From Dendrophyllia cribrosa (Eukaryota; Cnidaria; Anthozoa; Scleractinia; Dendrophylliidae), in assembly GCA_024195265.1 (NCBI GenBank), contig JAJLRJ010000004.1, positions 45,533,337 to 45,597,336 on the forward strand: a stretch of 64,000 nt of DNA. Reading direction: 5' to 3'. A model generated the notes under the pieces. That model saw nothing but the letters and a program-made list of their open reading frames with translations, was not told where the DNA came from and ran no database searches. Positions 32,042 through 41,400 of the stretch are shown here, piece by piece. The translations under genes were made by a program, and so were the position numbers. Position 1 is the stretch's first letter. Each line of letters opens with the position of its first letter.

Positions 32042-32674
32042 ATGAAGATTCCAAATTATGATTGTCAGGATCCAATCACAAATTTCAAGCAGCTGCATCC
32101 TTTCATGCCTGATCGAGCTTTCAGAATGTTGATCTGTGGTCCTTCAGGATCTGGAAAAACAAACGTTCTCCTGGATATGATTTTGAGATTGTTGTATTAC
32201 GATAAAATTTATCTCTATGCGAAAAATCTTGACCAAGCCAAATATCAACATCTTCTGAAAACATTTCGCCCAATCAGCAAAGAAGCTGGGTATGACATCG
32301 TGGAAGCATCCCCGGATGAAATCATCCCAGTTTCGGAATTATCAGGAGAGAATCAAAAACTGGTTGTTTTCGATGATTTTGTCTGCGAAAAGAATCAAAA
32401 ACCCCTGGTTGATTATTTTATCCAAGGCAGGCATAAAAATTGCTCTGTGATTTATCTTTCACAAAGCTATTTCCAAACACCAAAAGATATCCGACTGAAT
32501 TGCTCACATTTTTGCATCTTCGAATTCCCCAGCAACAATGAAGTTTCCCTACTTTGCAGGGAGACACAAGTCAGCAAAGAAGATTATCTGAAAGCAACGC
32601 ATGATCCGTTCTCTTTTCTCTATGTGGATAAGCCGAGGAAATTCATTGCCAAAAACTTTGATGAAAGACTTTAA
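32042..32674 (+). CDS. Genome-packaging ATPase (A32/FtsK-HerA type)
   Basis: 210 residues. Walker A Gly-Pro-Ser-Gly-Ser-Gly-Lys-Thr is at 33-40, Walker B LVVFDD at 107-112 and a sensor-type Tyr-Leu-Ser-Gln-Ser at 138-142. Length is normal for the family. It pumps viral-type DNA into the capsid. The stop and the fibre ATG form TAAAATG. Confidence 0.92.
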   Translation: MKIPNYDCQDPITNFKQLHPFMPDRAFRMLICGPSGSGKTNVLLDMILRLLYYDKIYLYAKNLDQAKYQHLLKTFRPISKEAGYDIVEASPDEIIPVSELSGENQKLVVFDDFVCEKNQKPLVDYFIQGRHKNCSVIYLSQSYFQTPKDIRLNCSHFCIFEFPSNNEVSLLCRETQVSKEDYLKATHDPFSFLYVDKPRKFIAKNFDERL

Positions 32675-32675
32675 A

Positions 32676-34541
32676 ATGAGCTATTCAAATGGATTACTTT
32701 CTGAAACACACACCTCACAGGGAGGACGAGATGGAAAAGATGGAAAAGATGGATTGCCAGGAGTTGGTTTTAAACTGACATCAGAGGGGAATTATGACAT
32801 GTCAAACAGAAAACTGGTCAATGTCGCTGAAGGAACAGCAAATGGTGATGCAGTTACAAAACACCAAGTTGATTCACTCAAAACATCGACCAATACCCAA
32901 TTAGTTCAACTGAGAGCAGATTCTTTGCAGGTTGATGGTTCTTCCCATATGACTGGAGATCTGGACCTCAGGGGAAAGAAACTGATTCTTCCTGGAGAGA
33001 TTGACATGGATCGGAAACTGATCACAAATCTGGATACTGATGAATCAAATGATCTTTCTGCGGTGAATATGGTGACGCTGAAAAAATATCACCCAGCTGC
33101 ACCTGCTCACACGCATGAAGTAACGAAAGACATTGATTTGAAAGGACTTTTCCATGTCACGCATTCAAAACAACAAACTTATGCTGATTTATCGGCGAAC
33201 TATAACAATCTGATGTCGTATAATGATGCAAAGAATGTCTTTCTCAGTCGGAAAGAAACATTCCCAATGGAAACAAGCTTGGATATGGGAACCCAATTCA
33301 TTTATAACGTGAAAGATCCAACAGCAATCGATCAAGCAGTCAACAAAAAATATGTGGACACGGCAGTCTCCGAGCTGGTGGGGCAGATAGCCAACACGGC
33401 AGCTAATAAGCTTTCTTTGTCAGGTGGAACAATGACTGGGCAACTTGATATGGGATCGGAGAAAATCATTGGTCTTCCCGATCCAAAAACATCCAATGAA
33501 GCAACATCAAAACAATATGTCGACAGGCAACTAAATGACAAGACAGTAGCTCTGGCAGAGGAACTAATAAAAACAGAGGCTGACCTTAAAAAATATGTCA
33601 ATGAATCGCATATATCTTCAACCTCCCACTTGAAGGATGAATTCCGGTATTTGATGGAGGATGTGGATGAATCCAGCTCTGAACATAATATAACAGTGAC
33701 TGGTTTGTCTGATTTTGCAAGTTCACCCCATCAGATCAATAAAAAAACGTATGATTTGAAAATAACAAAAGATGTTTTCAATGAATACTCTGGGCGACTT
33801 GGGTTTAACATGCTGAAGCTTCCAGAAGGGGAATATACGATTTGCATTGAATTCTTCCCCGCTTCCATGACGGGTGTGAGCGTTGACGTGGTTTCAACCA
33901 GCCTGAATATCAATCAACAATCAACGAAGAAGTTTTCCAACTATTCTCGATCAATCATTCACATGCATAAATGGCAGATTACTCCCCCTGAATTCATCTA
34001 TCTGGATTTGAAATGGCAAGGAACAGCATCATCAGCTGTTCAAGGCCCAGCAAATCTGATTATTTATGGCGTTAAAGGTTCTCAATCAGATGTGCCAAGT
34101 TCTGTTTATGATGCTCCTTTCGTTTTTGAGGAAGGGAAGATGGTCATGGAAACTGATTTGGATATGAATGGCCATCAAATTCTCAATTCAAATTTAAGCA
34201 ATAACTTTATGCTGATTGGAAGATATAGAAAATCATCTGAAAACAGAATAAATATACTTTTCGATAATTTTTTCACTGATATAGTCATCCCAATCAGATG
34301 TAAATTAATCACAGCGTTTGCTCAAATTATATCAAAAACATCTTCTTTTCCACAACTAACTTTAACTTTCCCAGCTAAACACTCACAAAGTGGAACTAGT
34401 TTTAGCAGTGATAATAGAATTCAAACATTCACGTTTTCAACTGTTGTTTACAAAGCAGGAGAGTTATTTTCAGCAAGAATAGATGATCGATCAGTAAATG
34501 TTGGGGCTGCCCAAATCACATTTCTTTTTGAAATTGTCTAA
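32676..34541 (+). CDS. Collagen-like tail-fibre/receptor-binding fibre
   Basis: 621 residues from the ATG at 32676; an earlier in-frame ATG lies inside the ATPase gene. A short Gly-x-y stretch (GRDGKDGKDGLPGVG) near the N-terminus should trimerise. It is followed by at least four spaced shaft repeats with a Leu-Asp-Met-Gly...Ile ... Ala-x-x-Lys-x-Tyr-Val-Asp pattern, as in phage tail fibres. A beta-rich C-terminal half (from about residue 350) is the likely head. It would project from the penton vertices and bind host cells. I do not recognise the head fold. Confidence 0.7.
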   Translation: MSYSNGLLSETHTSQGGRDGKDGKDGLPGVGFKLTSEGNYDMSNRKLVNVAEGTANGDAVTKHQVDSLKTSTNTQLVQLRADSLQVDGSSHMTGDLDLRGKKLILPGEIDMDRKLITNLDTDESNDLSAVNMVTLKKYHPAAPAHTHEVTKDIDLKGLFHVTHSKQQTYADLSANYNNLMSYNDAKNVFLSRKETFPMETSLDMGTQFIYNVKDPTAIDQAVNKKYVDTAVSELVGQIANTAANKLSLSGGTMTGQLDMGSEKIIGLPDPKTSNEATSKQYVDRQLNDKTVALAEELIKTEADLKKYVNESHISSTSHLKDEFRYLMEDVDESSSEHNITVTGLSDFASSPHQINKKTYDLKITKDVFNEYSGRLGFNMLKLPEGEYTICIEFFPASMTGVSVDVVSTSLNINQQSTKKFSNYSRSIIHMHKWQITPPEFIYLDLKWQGTASSAVQGPANLIIYGVKGSQSDVPSSVYDAPFVFEEGKMVMETDLDMNGHQILNSNLSNNFMLIGRYRKSSENRINILFDNFFTDIVIPIRCKLITAFAQIISKTSSFPQLTLTFPAKHSQSGTSFSSDNRIQTFTFSTVVYKAGELFSARIDDRSVNVGAAQITFLFEIV

Positions 34542-34544
34542 AAA

Positions 34545-35024
34545 ATGAAAGAAGACATTTTTAATTTCAACCACATTGACCCCAGCATTGGGGAAGAAAA
34601 ACTGGAAGAGATCAAGCAATTCTATCGATTTTATCACAAAAGATTTTGGTGTTTGAAAAGAGCCCACAAACATTTCAAGCGAATGAATTTGTTTGTGAAT
34701 TTGACATCTTCCGCTCTTGTTGCGATTGGCGCAATTGCTGGAGGAGTTACTTTGAATCCTGTGATTTTGGGAGTGATTTCCGGTGCAGGATTAGTCGTCA
34801 AAGCAGGGAATGAAATGAAGAATTATGCAAACAAAATTGAAATGACAAAGTTCGCGTTCACAACCTACGAGAAAACATTGACTGATCTGCGTTTTGCTTT
34901 GAGAAGTGGAATATTTGATCGAGATGAATTCCTTCCTGCAATGATAGCAGTTGATGGGATTGTGATTGATTTAGGATTGGATTTGGAAAAGTTTGAGAGA
35001 AAATATGAAAAACGATTTGTTTGA
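34545..35024 (+). CDS. Membrane-associated protein of unknown function
   Basis: 159 residues. Helical charged N-terminus (residues 1-48), then a hydrophobic Gly/Ala/Val/Ile-rich pair of segments about residues 55-90 (SALVAIGAIAGGV, NPVILGVISGAGLVV), then a helical C-terminal half. Starts 3 nt after the fibre stop (TAAAAAATG) and ends at a hairpin. Its position with fibre and ATPase suggests a virion or assembly role; none can be assigned. Confidence 0.65.
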   Translation: MKEDIFNFNHIDPSIGEEKLEEIKQFYRFYHKRFWCLKRAHKHFKRMNLFVNLTSSALVAIGAIAGGVTLNPVILGVISGAGLVVKAGNEMKNYANKIEMTKFAFTTYEKTLTDLRFALRSGIFDRDEFLPAMIAVDGIVIDLGLDLEKFERKYEKRFV

Positions 35025-35025
35025 T

Positions 35026-35048
35026 TTTTCATTTCTGGGAAATGAAAA
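35026..35048. terminator. Hairpin between convergent units (10-bp stem, TGG loop)
   Basis: TTTTCATTTC (35026-35035), loop TGG, GAAATGAAAA (35039-35048). A perfect stem occupies the 25-nt gap between the plus-strand stop at 35022-35024 and the minus-strand stop at 35050. Confidence 0.7.
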
Positions 35049-35049
35049 C

Positions 35050-36308
35050 TCAGTTCTTGATAAACAAAACTCGCATCCAATCTTGCTCACTCACCTCAGA
35101 ATAGGGCTGGGCTTTAAACCACCATTGTCCTTCTGGGAGAAGAAAATTGAAGTCCTCTTCATTAGGAAAAAACATATAACAACGTGCATAAAAAAACTGA
35201 GCAAAATCCTCATAGTTTTTCACTTCTCCATAGTCAAATGAATCTAGGTTGAAGATTACTTGCTTGTCGTTTTCTCCAGCCAGTCTATCCACATTGCTTT
35301 CCCATGGGGTGAATTCATTGTAGATGTCTAGTATGCGTTTCCAAATATTAAGCTGATTTTGTGTCTCAAATTGATCTTCTATAGTCTGTTTTTTATCCTC
35401 TTCTGCATTCATCTTAGTGATATTTTCATCCATTTCCTTCTCTTGTCTTTCGTTATATTCCTTTTGTTCCTTGGTTGCAACTTCCTCCTCTACAGGAGAA
35501 GGAATTTGATCTTGTGGTTGGAGGGTTGGTGGTTTTGGTTTTCGTGGTTGGGGAACAGGTCGTTTCTTTCGTGGTTGGGGAACAGGTCGTTTCTTTCGTG
35601 GTTGGGGGATTGGTGGTTGGGGGGTTGGCGGAACTTGATTTTCTTCTTTTGACTTTCGTGGTTGGGGAACGGGTTTGGGAGGAAGAGATGGTGGTGTTGG
35701 TTTCTCAACTTTTTCCACTTTGAATTTTTCTCCATCACTTCTTCGTGTGAAACTGTTTCTCCCACTTTTCAACGCATTGCGAATGGTTCCTGAATCAATT
35801 CCTAGTTCCTTTGTAGCTGCTGAAACACTGGGGAAAATGGTTGTTGTTGAAGATGAAATAATGCGAATAGGAATGGATTGAATCTTCTTTGGAGTTGGCG
35901 TTTCATCTTCCAACCAGGGATCGACCAACGGTCCTTTCTCAAAGGTTCTTGACAGGAAGAATTTCTTCCCATCTTTCTTGACTTGACAAAACAACCTTCA
36001 TAATTAGAAAATCTATTGAAAGCTGCATAGATTGCTTGACGAGTCACTCCAATCCACTGAGCCATCTCAGACATTGTTTCAAAAGTTTTCAGGGGTGGTC
36101 CATTGGGAGAATCATGAACTGCCAATCGATCTTGAGTTTGATTCGCAACTTTGACTTCTCTGCCTTGGAGAGTGAAAACATTCTTCCCTTCATTGATTGC
36201 CTTGTTGAGATACTTTGGAGTGAACTTCATAAATCTTGCAAGAGCCGCCTGTGAAGCAAATCTTGGACTGAGACGTTCTTTTGAGAAAGCATCTATCAAA
36301 ACCCACAT
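35050..36308 (-). CDS. Repeated-HTH protein with PxPxPR repeats; frame broken
   Basis: Starts at the ATG at 36308-36306 (MWVLIDAFSKERL). Three units of about 50 residues each carry a helix-turn-helix core and a basic turn (cores near AALARFMKFTPKYLNKAI, MAQWIGVTRQAIYAAF and AATKELGIDSGTIRNAL), resembling NUMOD1/IENR1-type DNA-binding repeats. The reading frame breaks in the second unit near 35990-36003; downstream coding continues in the -1 frame, which has no ATG. After the third unit comes a Pro-rich region with four Pro-x-Pro-x-Pro-Arg motifs (35673-35539), an acidic coiled coil and a Trp-rich C-terminal domain. The break lies at a T4 run with no slippery heptamer, so a one-base loss or an assembly error is more likely than programmed shifting. 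Confidence 0.6.
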
Positions 36309-36341
36309 TTTGATAGGTGTCAAAAAAAATAAAAAAACCAC

Positions 36342-36990
36342 AAGAATGTTCTCAAAGTTTTCTAAAAAAAGATTTTGTGAAATGATTTTCTGGAAAAAAT
36401 CCCAAATGGATTTTGTGAAATGATTTTCTGGAGAAGATTTTCATCCCACATTTGAGATAAATGACAAATGAAAAAACCCATACAGTGGCAAATGATAAAA
36501 GATGTTTCTGCCAAAATTTATCAGGAGAATATTTTTTTTGTTTTTCATTGAAAAGTTCATCCAGGGTAAAAAATTAAAAAAAAAATAAAAAAAAAAAAAA
36601 AAAAATTTTCACAGCCTCCTGAAAAAAAAAAAAAAATGAAAAAAGATGTTTCTGCCAAAATTTATCAGGAGAATATTTTGTTTTCATCCCACATTTGAGA
36701 TAAATGACAAATGAAAAAACCACACACAATGGCAAATGACAAAAGATGTTTCTGCCAAAATTTATCAGGAGAATATTTTTTTTGTTTTTCATTGAAAAGT
36801 TCATCCAGGGTAAAAAATTTAAAAAAAAATAAAAATAAAAAAAATAAAAATAAAAAAAAATTCACAGCCTCCTGAAAAAAAAAAAAAAATGAAAAAACTG
36901 TCAAAAATATTTTTTCACACTTTAAGTTAATTTCAGTTGAAAAAACATTTTTCTTCCAAACCTTTAGGGGTGATAAATGTAAGTCACAAA
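36342..36990. repeat. Noncoding AT-rich region with 243-bp direct repeat
   Basis: Two copies with a 243-bp period start near 36441 and 36684, both running from TCATCCCACATTTGAGATAA to GCCTCCTGAAAAA. Within them GATGTTTCTGCCAAAATTTA occurs three times (about 36498, 36645, 36738). Upstream, GATTTTGTGAAATGATTTTC is duplicated about 40 bp apart (near 36370 and 36410). A-rich runs separate the blocks. It is the only long noncoding stretch of the element and lies upstream of the HTH gene; a regulatory or replication role is possible but unproven. Confidence 0.8.
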
Positions 36991-37017
36991 TGATTTCACA
37001 TCTGAGATGTCAAATCA
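36991..37017 (-). terminator. Hairpin overlapping the stop codon of the 211-residue gene
   Basis: TGATTT-C-ACAT (36991-37001) pairs with ATGT-C-AAATCA (37007-37017) with a single C-C mismatch; inner bases extend the pairing. The minus-strand stop TGA (37017-37015) is part of the stem. Confidence 0.55.
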
Positions 37018-37650
37018 AACTTCATTTTCATCTTCATCCTCATTTTTATCTTCATATTCATCAAAAACTGAGGCAGTTTGAACCATTTCCTCCACTAAAA
37101 CTTCATCCACAATTGCTGTGATAGATTTAACATTTCCGCAGAAAAGATGTTTGATGGAAAAGACAACTTGCCCAAAAAGTGGCATGCCAATGAGTTCTTT
37201 TTGTTTCCGGATGGGTTTTTTCTTCGTCTTTCCCTTGAGTAACTCCCAAAAACGACAAGAGAAATCTGTTTTAGGAAGTTTGGAGGGATAAATCTTTGCA
37301 AAGATCTTATCCTGTTCAGATTTATCTGTTTTCACAAGAAGGAAATCTCCCTCACGGTACTTGGCAAAAGATGGGCAAACTTTTTTCACTTCATCTCGTT
37401 TGGCAACAGCTGCTTTATTGAGATGAGTTTCCAGATTTCTGAAAAATGAAGTATCTTTTTCGGAGAGATTGATACCCAGTGAAAAAGAATCTCCTTCATG
37501 AGCAAAGATTTTAAACTTTGTTTGGAGTTTCAGTTGAAGTTTTTTGTCATCGAGAGAACATGGGAGAAGACAATATGAAATCTTTCCAGAGGTTCGTTTT
37601 TGAGGTTCTTGGAGAGTGATATCGGGGATAGAAATTTTTTCGGGATTCAT
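37015..37650 (-). CDS. Possible single-stranded-DNA-binding protein
   Basis: 211 residues. Mixed alpha/beta body of about 150 residues, basic linker (KGKTKKKPIRKQKE), then a beta-strand and a very acidic tail (last 15 residues nearly all Asp/Glu/Asn). An acidic tail behind a compact domain is typical of many SSB proteins. The gene lies beside the DNA polymerase. No SSB motif is certain, so the name is inference. Start context AGAAAATG. Confidence 0.4.
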   Translation of the reverse strand: MNPEKISIPDITLQEPQKRTSGKISYCLLPCSLDDKKLQLKLQTKFKIFAHEGDSFSLGINLSEKDTSFFRNLETHLNKAAVAKRDEVKKVCPSFAKYREGDFLLVKTDKSEQDKIFAKIYPSKLPKTDFSCRFWELLKGKTKKKPIRKQKELIGMPLFGQVVFSIKHLFCGNVKSITAIVDEVLVEEMVQTASVFDEYEDKNEDEDENEV

Positions 37651-37677
37651 TTTCTTGGTGGAGATAAAAAAATCATT

Positions 37678-37947
37678 TTATTTCCAAATCCATTTCTCCA
37701 TAAACTGCCTATCTTCTTCAGTTTTAACTGGAAGAAAACCATTTGCCATGTCAACAGCTTTCTGAAAGTTGGTTTCAATTTCAGCCCAATTCATCCATGC
37801 GATTTCTTCCTCCGTCAACCCACATGCTTTGTAAAATTTGGGATGAATCCAAGTTGCATGATTTTTTATTTCAGCCAGTGCAATTTTGATTTCCTCCACA
37901 GAAAAGAAATCTTGTCCCTCAATTGTAAAAAGTTTTTCTTTGTTCAT
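37678..37947 (-). CDS. Small protein related to the HTH family
   Basis: 89 residues. The N-terminal Ile-Glu-Gly-Gln-Asp-Phe-Phe-Ser-Val-Glu-Glu-Ile closely parallels Ile-Asp-Gly-Glu-Asp-Phe-Phe-Thr-Ala-Glu-Glu-Ile in the neighbouring 163-residue protein. It probably derives from the same DNA-binding module, although its helical C-terminal part (Trp-rich) differs. Lies 23 nt from the upstream gene and 27 nt from the downstream one, in one unit. Confidence 0.55.
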   Translation of the reverse strand: MNKEKLFTIEGQDFFSVEEIKIALAEIKNHATWIHPKFYKACGLTEEEIAWMNWAEIETNFQKAVDMANGFLPVKTEEDRQFMEKWIWK

Positions 37948-37970
37948 TTTTTATCCAATGAAGAAAAAAT

Positions 37971-38462
37971 TCAAAAGAGGGTTTGATAATTTTGGTCAAC
38001 GAATTTGTTTATCGCAGACTTTTTATCTGAGTCCATTTTTGGTATTCCTTTTCTTGAGCGAAAATGAAGAACTTTTTCAACCATAGCTTTCTCTTTCATC
38101 AAATCGAGAAACTTTTCCAGTCTGGGAGATGTCCAAGTGACTTCATGAGATTTCTCGGTTGAATCCAGAAAATGAGTTTTTTTCCTGCAGAGTTGATTGA
38201 AAAAAACTGTGCGGGATAATCCAAATCGTTCCTGAATTTCCTCTGCGGTGAAAAAATCTTCTCCATCAATCTGGATAAATGGTGATTCTTCTTCCTCCTG
38301 AATCCAAAAGGTTTTTTTATCCGCTCTTCTGAAATATTTGATGTTGCCTGATTTGAGAACTCTCAAAATCGTTTTTGATGGGAGTCCAGATTGTTCACTG
38401 GCTTCTTTGAATGTGAAAAAAGTTTGCTTTTCTTTTCCTTCCTCTTGGATTGAAAACTTCAT
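37971..38462 (-). CDS. Two-domain HTH DNA-binding protein
   Basis: 163 residues. Domain 1 (about 10-52): Phe-Lys-Glu-Ala-Ser-Glu-Gln-Ser-Gly-Leu-Pro-Ser-Lys-Thr-Ile with a basic wing (KSGNIKYFRRADKKTFWI), NUMOD1-like. Domain 2 (about 63-110): FFTAEEIQERFGLSRTVFF with a second basic wing. A Lys-rich tail follows. First gene of a unit divergent from the DNA polymerase, so an early regulator is plausible. Confidence 0.6.
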   Translation of the reverse strand: MKFSIQEEGKEKQTFFTFKEASEQSGLPSKTILRVLKSGNIKYFRRADKKTFWIQEEEESPFIQIDGEDFFTAEEIQERFGLSRTVFFNQLCRKKTHFLDSTEKSHEVTWTSPRLEKFLDLMKEKAMVEKVLHFRSRKGIPKMDSDKKSAINKFVDQNYQTLF

Positions 38463-38499
38463 TTTTAAATAGGGAAAAAATCTTTTTACCCCATTTAAA
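38463..38499. promoter_or_regulatory. 37-bp divergent promoter with dyad symmetry
   Basis: The two ATGs face away from each other across 37 bp. Each is preceded by the same string read outward: ATTTTAAATGGGG on the polymerase side and ATTTTTAAATAGGG on the other, with an A/T spacer between. Both starts therefore share one near-palindromic element. Confidence 0.6.
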
Positions 38500-41400
38500 A
38501 TGGCAACTTTGAATGCATTGAAATCATTTGCGAGATCATCCGGATTGAAAGGTTGGTCTAGATTGAGGAGAGATGATTTAGTGAACTTTTTAATTGAAAA
38601 TCTTTGGACTGGAGGTGGGAAAGATCAACCCAAAATGAATAAAGCAGCTCGTTTGAGAATTTGGCAACACAAAAAAGCCAACCCCCTAGATGAGGAAAAT
38701 AAACAACTTGATGTGCCTATTTTAATTCCGGGGAAAAGAAAAGTTCTTCCCAAAATCATTCCCAAAGTCATTTCAAAACAAACAAAAAATATTTCAAACT
38801 GGGTAGATTGGTTGGAAGATGTGGATGATGTGGAAATTAGACAAAAATCAACTCCTGCAGTTGAAAAATTGAAAAGACAGATTGCTGCATTGTGGCAACA
38901 CAAATTTGTTGTTGAAGAAGGAAAATCTGCTTTAAAAGGATTTGCCAAACAATTCGTCATTCAAGGAGATGATTCCCCAACTCCACAAGATTTTCTCCGA
39001 AAAGTGAAAGGTGAAGTTGTTGAGTTGATAAAGCAAAATCGGCAAACCAAGATAAAGTGTGTTCTGACTTCTCTGTTGGTGAAACCAGATTTGAGTGACT
39101 ATGGCATGATTGAAGAAACACCATTCTCCCATTCCCGCATGAAAAGGAATTTGGAAGGAAATGACGCAGGTGAGTTGTTTGATGAAATGGCTGGAGAAAT
39201 GTTGATAAACCTGGAAAACTTCAATCAAAGAGGATCTAATTGGGTGTTTGAAAGAGTGGTTCAACTATCTTTACACATCATTCGGTGGAAACCATTAGGA
39301 GGATCTTCATATATTCCTCTTCCAAAAGACGTGGCAAAAAAGAACGCTGTGATTAACATGAAAAATAGAGATGAAATGTGTTTCAAATGGTGTATGACAA
39401 GAGCAAGGAACTGGGTGGTGCAAAATCCTGAAAGAATTACACGTTTGCTGAGAAAACAAGCTGAAAAGTTTGATTGGAGTGGAATTTCATTTCCAACAAC
39501 TTTAGCAGATATTGGGAAGTTTGAAAAAAGAAATGACATTTCTGTAAATGTATTTGGGTGGGATAAAAAACTTTTCCCCCTGAAAGTGGTGGAGAAAGAA
39601 AAAGAAAAACATGTTGATCTGCTGCTGTTGAAAAAGGAGTTCCAGACTCATTTCTGCATTATTAAAAACTTTTCTCGCTTGGCTGGATCGCAAGTTTCTA
39701 AAACAAAACGAAAAAGATTCTTCTGCAAAAGATGTATGAATTCATTTCCCAGTGAAGAAAGCCTGGAAAAACACAAACTCAATTGCGTTGAATTTGAAGC
39801 AGTGAATATTGTTATGCCTGAAGGAACATGTTCTTTCCGCAACTTCTCAAAGATGATTCATGTTCCAGTTGTGGGTTATGCTGATTTTGAATCGATTTTG
39901 AAACCCGTGGAAGATGCAGGTAAAATGAAACAAACGCAGAAAATACAAGAGCATCTCCCCTGTGGATTTGCTTTTCATTTGGTTTCCCCATATTTGGAAA
40001 TGGAACCTGTCTTGCAAAGAGCAGGAAGTGAAAAAGAATCAGCTGAACTTCCCAAAGAATTCATTCGAAAACTCATTGAGGAAGTGAAAACTGCACAACT
40101 GAAATTGAAACCAAAATCAATGATTCCTCTCACTCCAGAAGAATGGCAGATTTACAATCAGACATCATGTTGTTGGTTATGCCGAGGAGAATTTGAAAAA
40201 GAGGGAGAAAAGATGAAAGTGCGAGATCACTGCCATTTCACAGGGAAATTCAGAGGAGCTGCTCATCGCTCTTGCAATCGAATGTTTCAGAAACCAAAAT
40301 TCACCCCCGTGTTTTTCCACAACTTAGCAAACTATGACTCACATCTTTTCGTGCGGGCTTTGGGTACATTGGATGAAATTCTGGATATTCAATGCATCCC
40401 CAATAATGAAGAGAAATATATCTCCTTCTCCCTGAAGTTTGAGTTGAAAAAAGAAAAGATTTGTGATGGAAAAGAAATTGTTGTGAAACATGAAATCCGG
40501 TTTTTGGATTCATTTAAATTCATGGCTTCTGCCCTGGGGAATTTGGTGGGGAATCTTCCCAAATCAGATTTAACAGAAACTGCCAGGTTTTTCCAGGGAG
40601 AAAAGTTTAACTTGATGACAAGAAAAGGAGTTTATCCCTATGAATTCATGGATTCATTTGAAAAGTTTGAAGAAACACTTCCAGAGAAAGAAGCGTTTTT
40701 CTCCAAATTGAATGACGCGGGTATTGGGGATGACGAATTTGAACACGCAAAGAATGTCTGGGGGAAATGGCAGATGAAAAACATGGGAGAGTTCCATGAT
40801 CTCTATCTGAAAACAGATGTGTTGTTGTTGGCAGATGTTGTTGAAAGTTTCCGAAAACTTTGCGAAGAAAACTATGGACTGGATCCTGCCCAGTTTTTCA
40901 CAACCCCTGGAATGGCGTGGAATGCAATGTTGAAAATGACAGGAGTTTCATTGCAACTGTTGAATGACGTGGATATGTTGTTGATGGTTGAAAGAGGAAT
41001 GAGAGGTGGAAATTCAAATGCATTCAAAAGATATGCAAAGGCAAACAATAAATTCATGAAAGATTTTGATGAAACGTTGCCTGCTAAGTTTTTGGTTTAT
41101 CTGGACGCAAATAACCTTTATGGATGGGCAATGTCAAAGCCTCTTCCAGTTGGGAAGTTCAAATGGATAAAGGAAAATGAATTGTCGGATTTGTTGATGG
41201 AGAAAATGAGGGATGCATTCTGGAAGTTGATTTGGAATATCCAGATGACTTGCATGACGACCATAATGATTTCCCCCTGGCTCCAGAAAGTTTGAAACTG
41301 GATGGAATATGGAAGTTGACTCAAAATCTACAAGACAAAGAAAGAATGGTTCTGCATGGAGAAAATCTGAAACTCTTTCTTTCCCTGGGAATGAAACTAA

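Noticed and set aside
35985..36010. Third programmed frameshift in the HTH gene
   Set aside because: The codons in the overlap contain no X XXY YYZ heptamer; the T4 run fits a one-base loss.
41195..41222. Fourth programmed frameshift in the polymerase
   Set aside because: No in-phase slippery heptamer and no clear downstream stem. Splitting the polymerase by frameshifting would also remove motifs B and C from most product.
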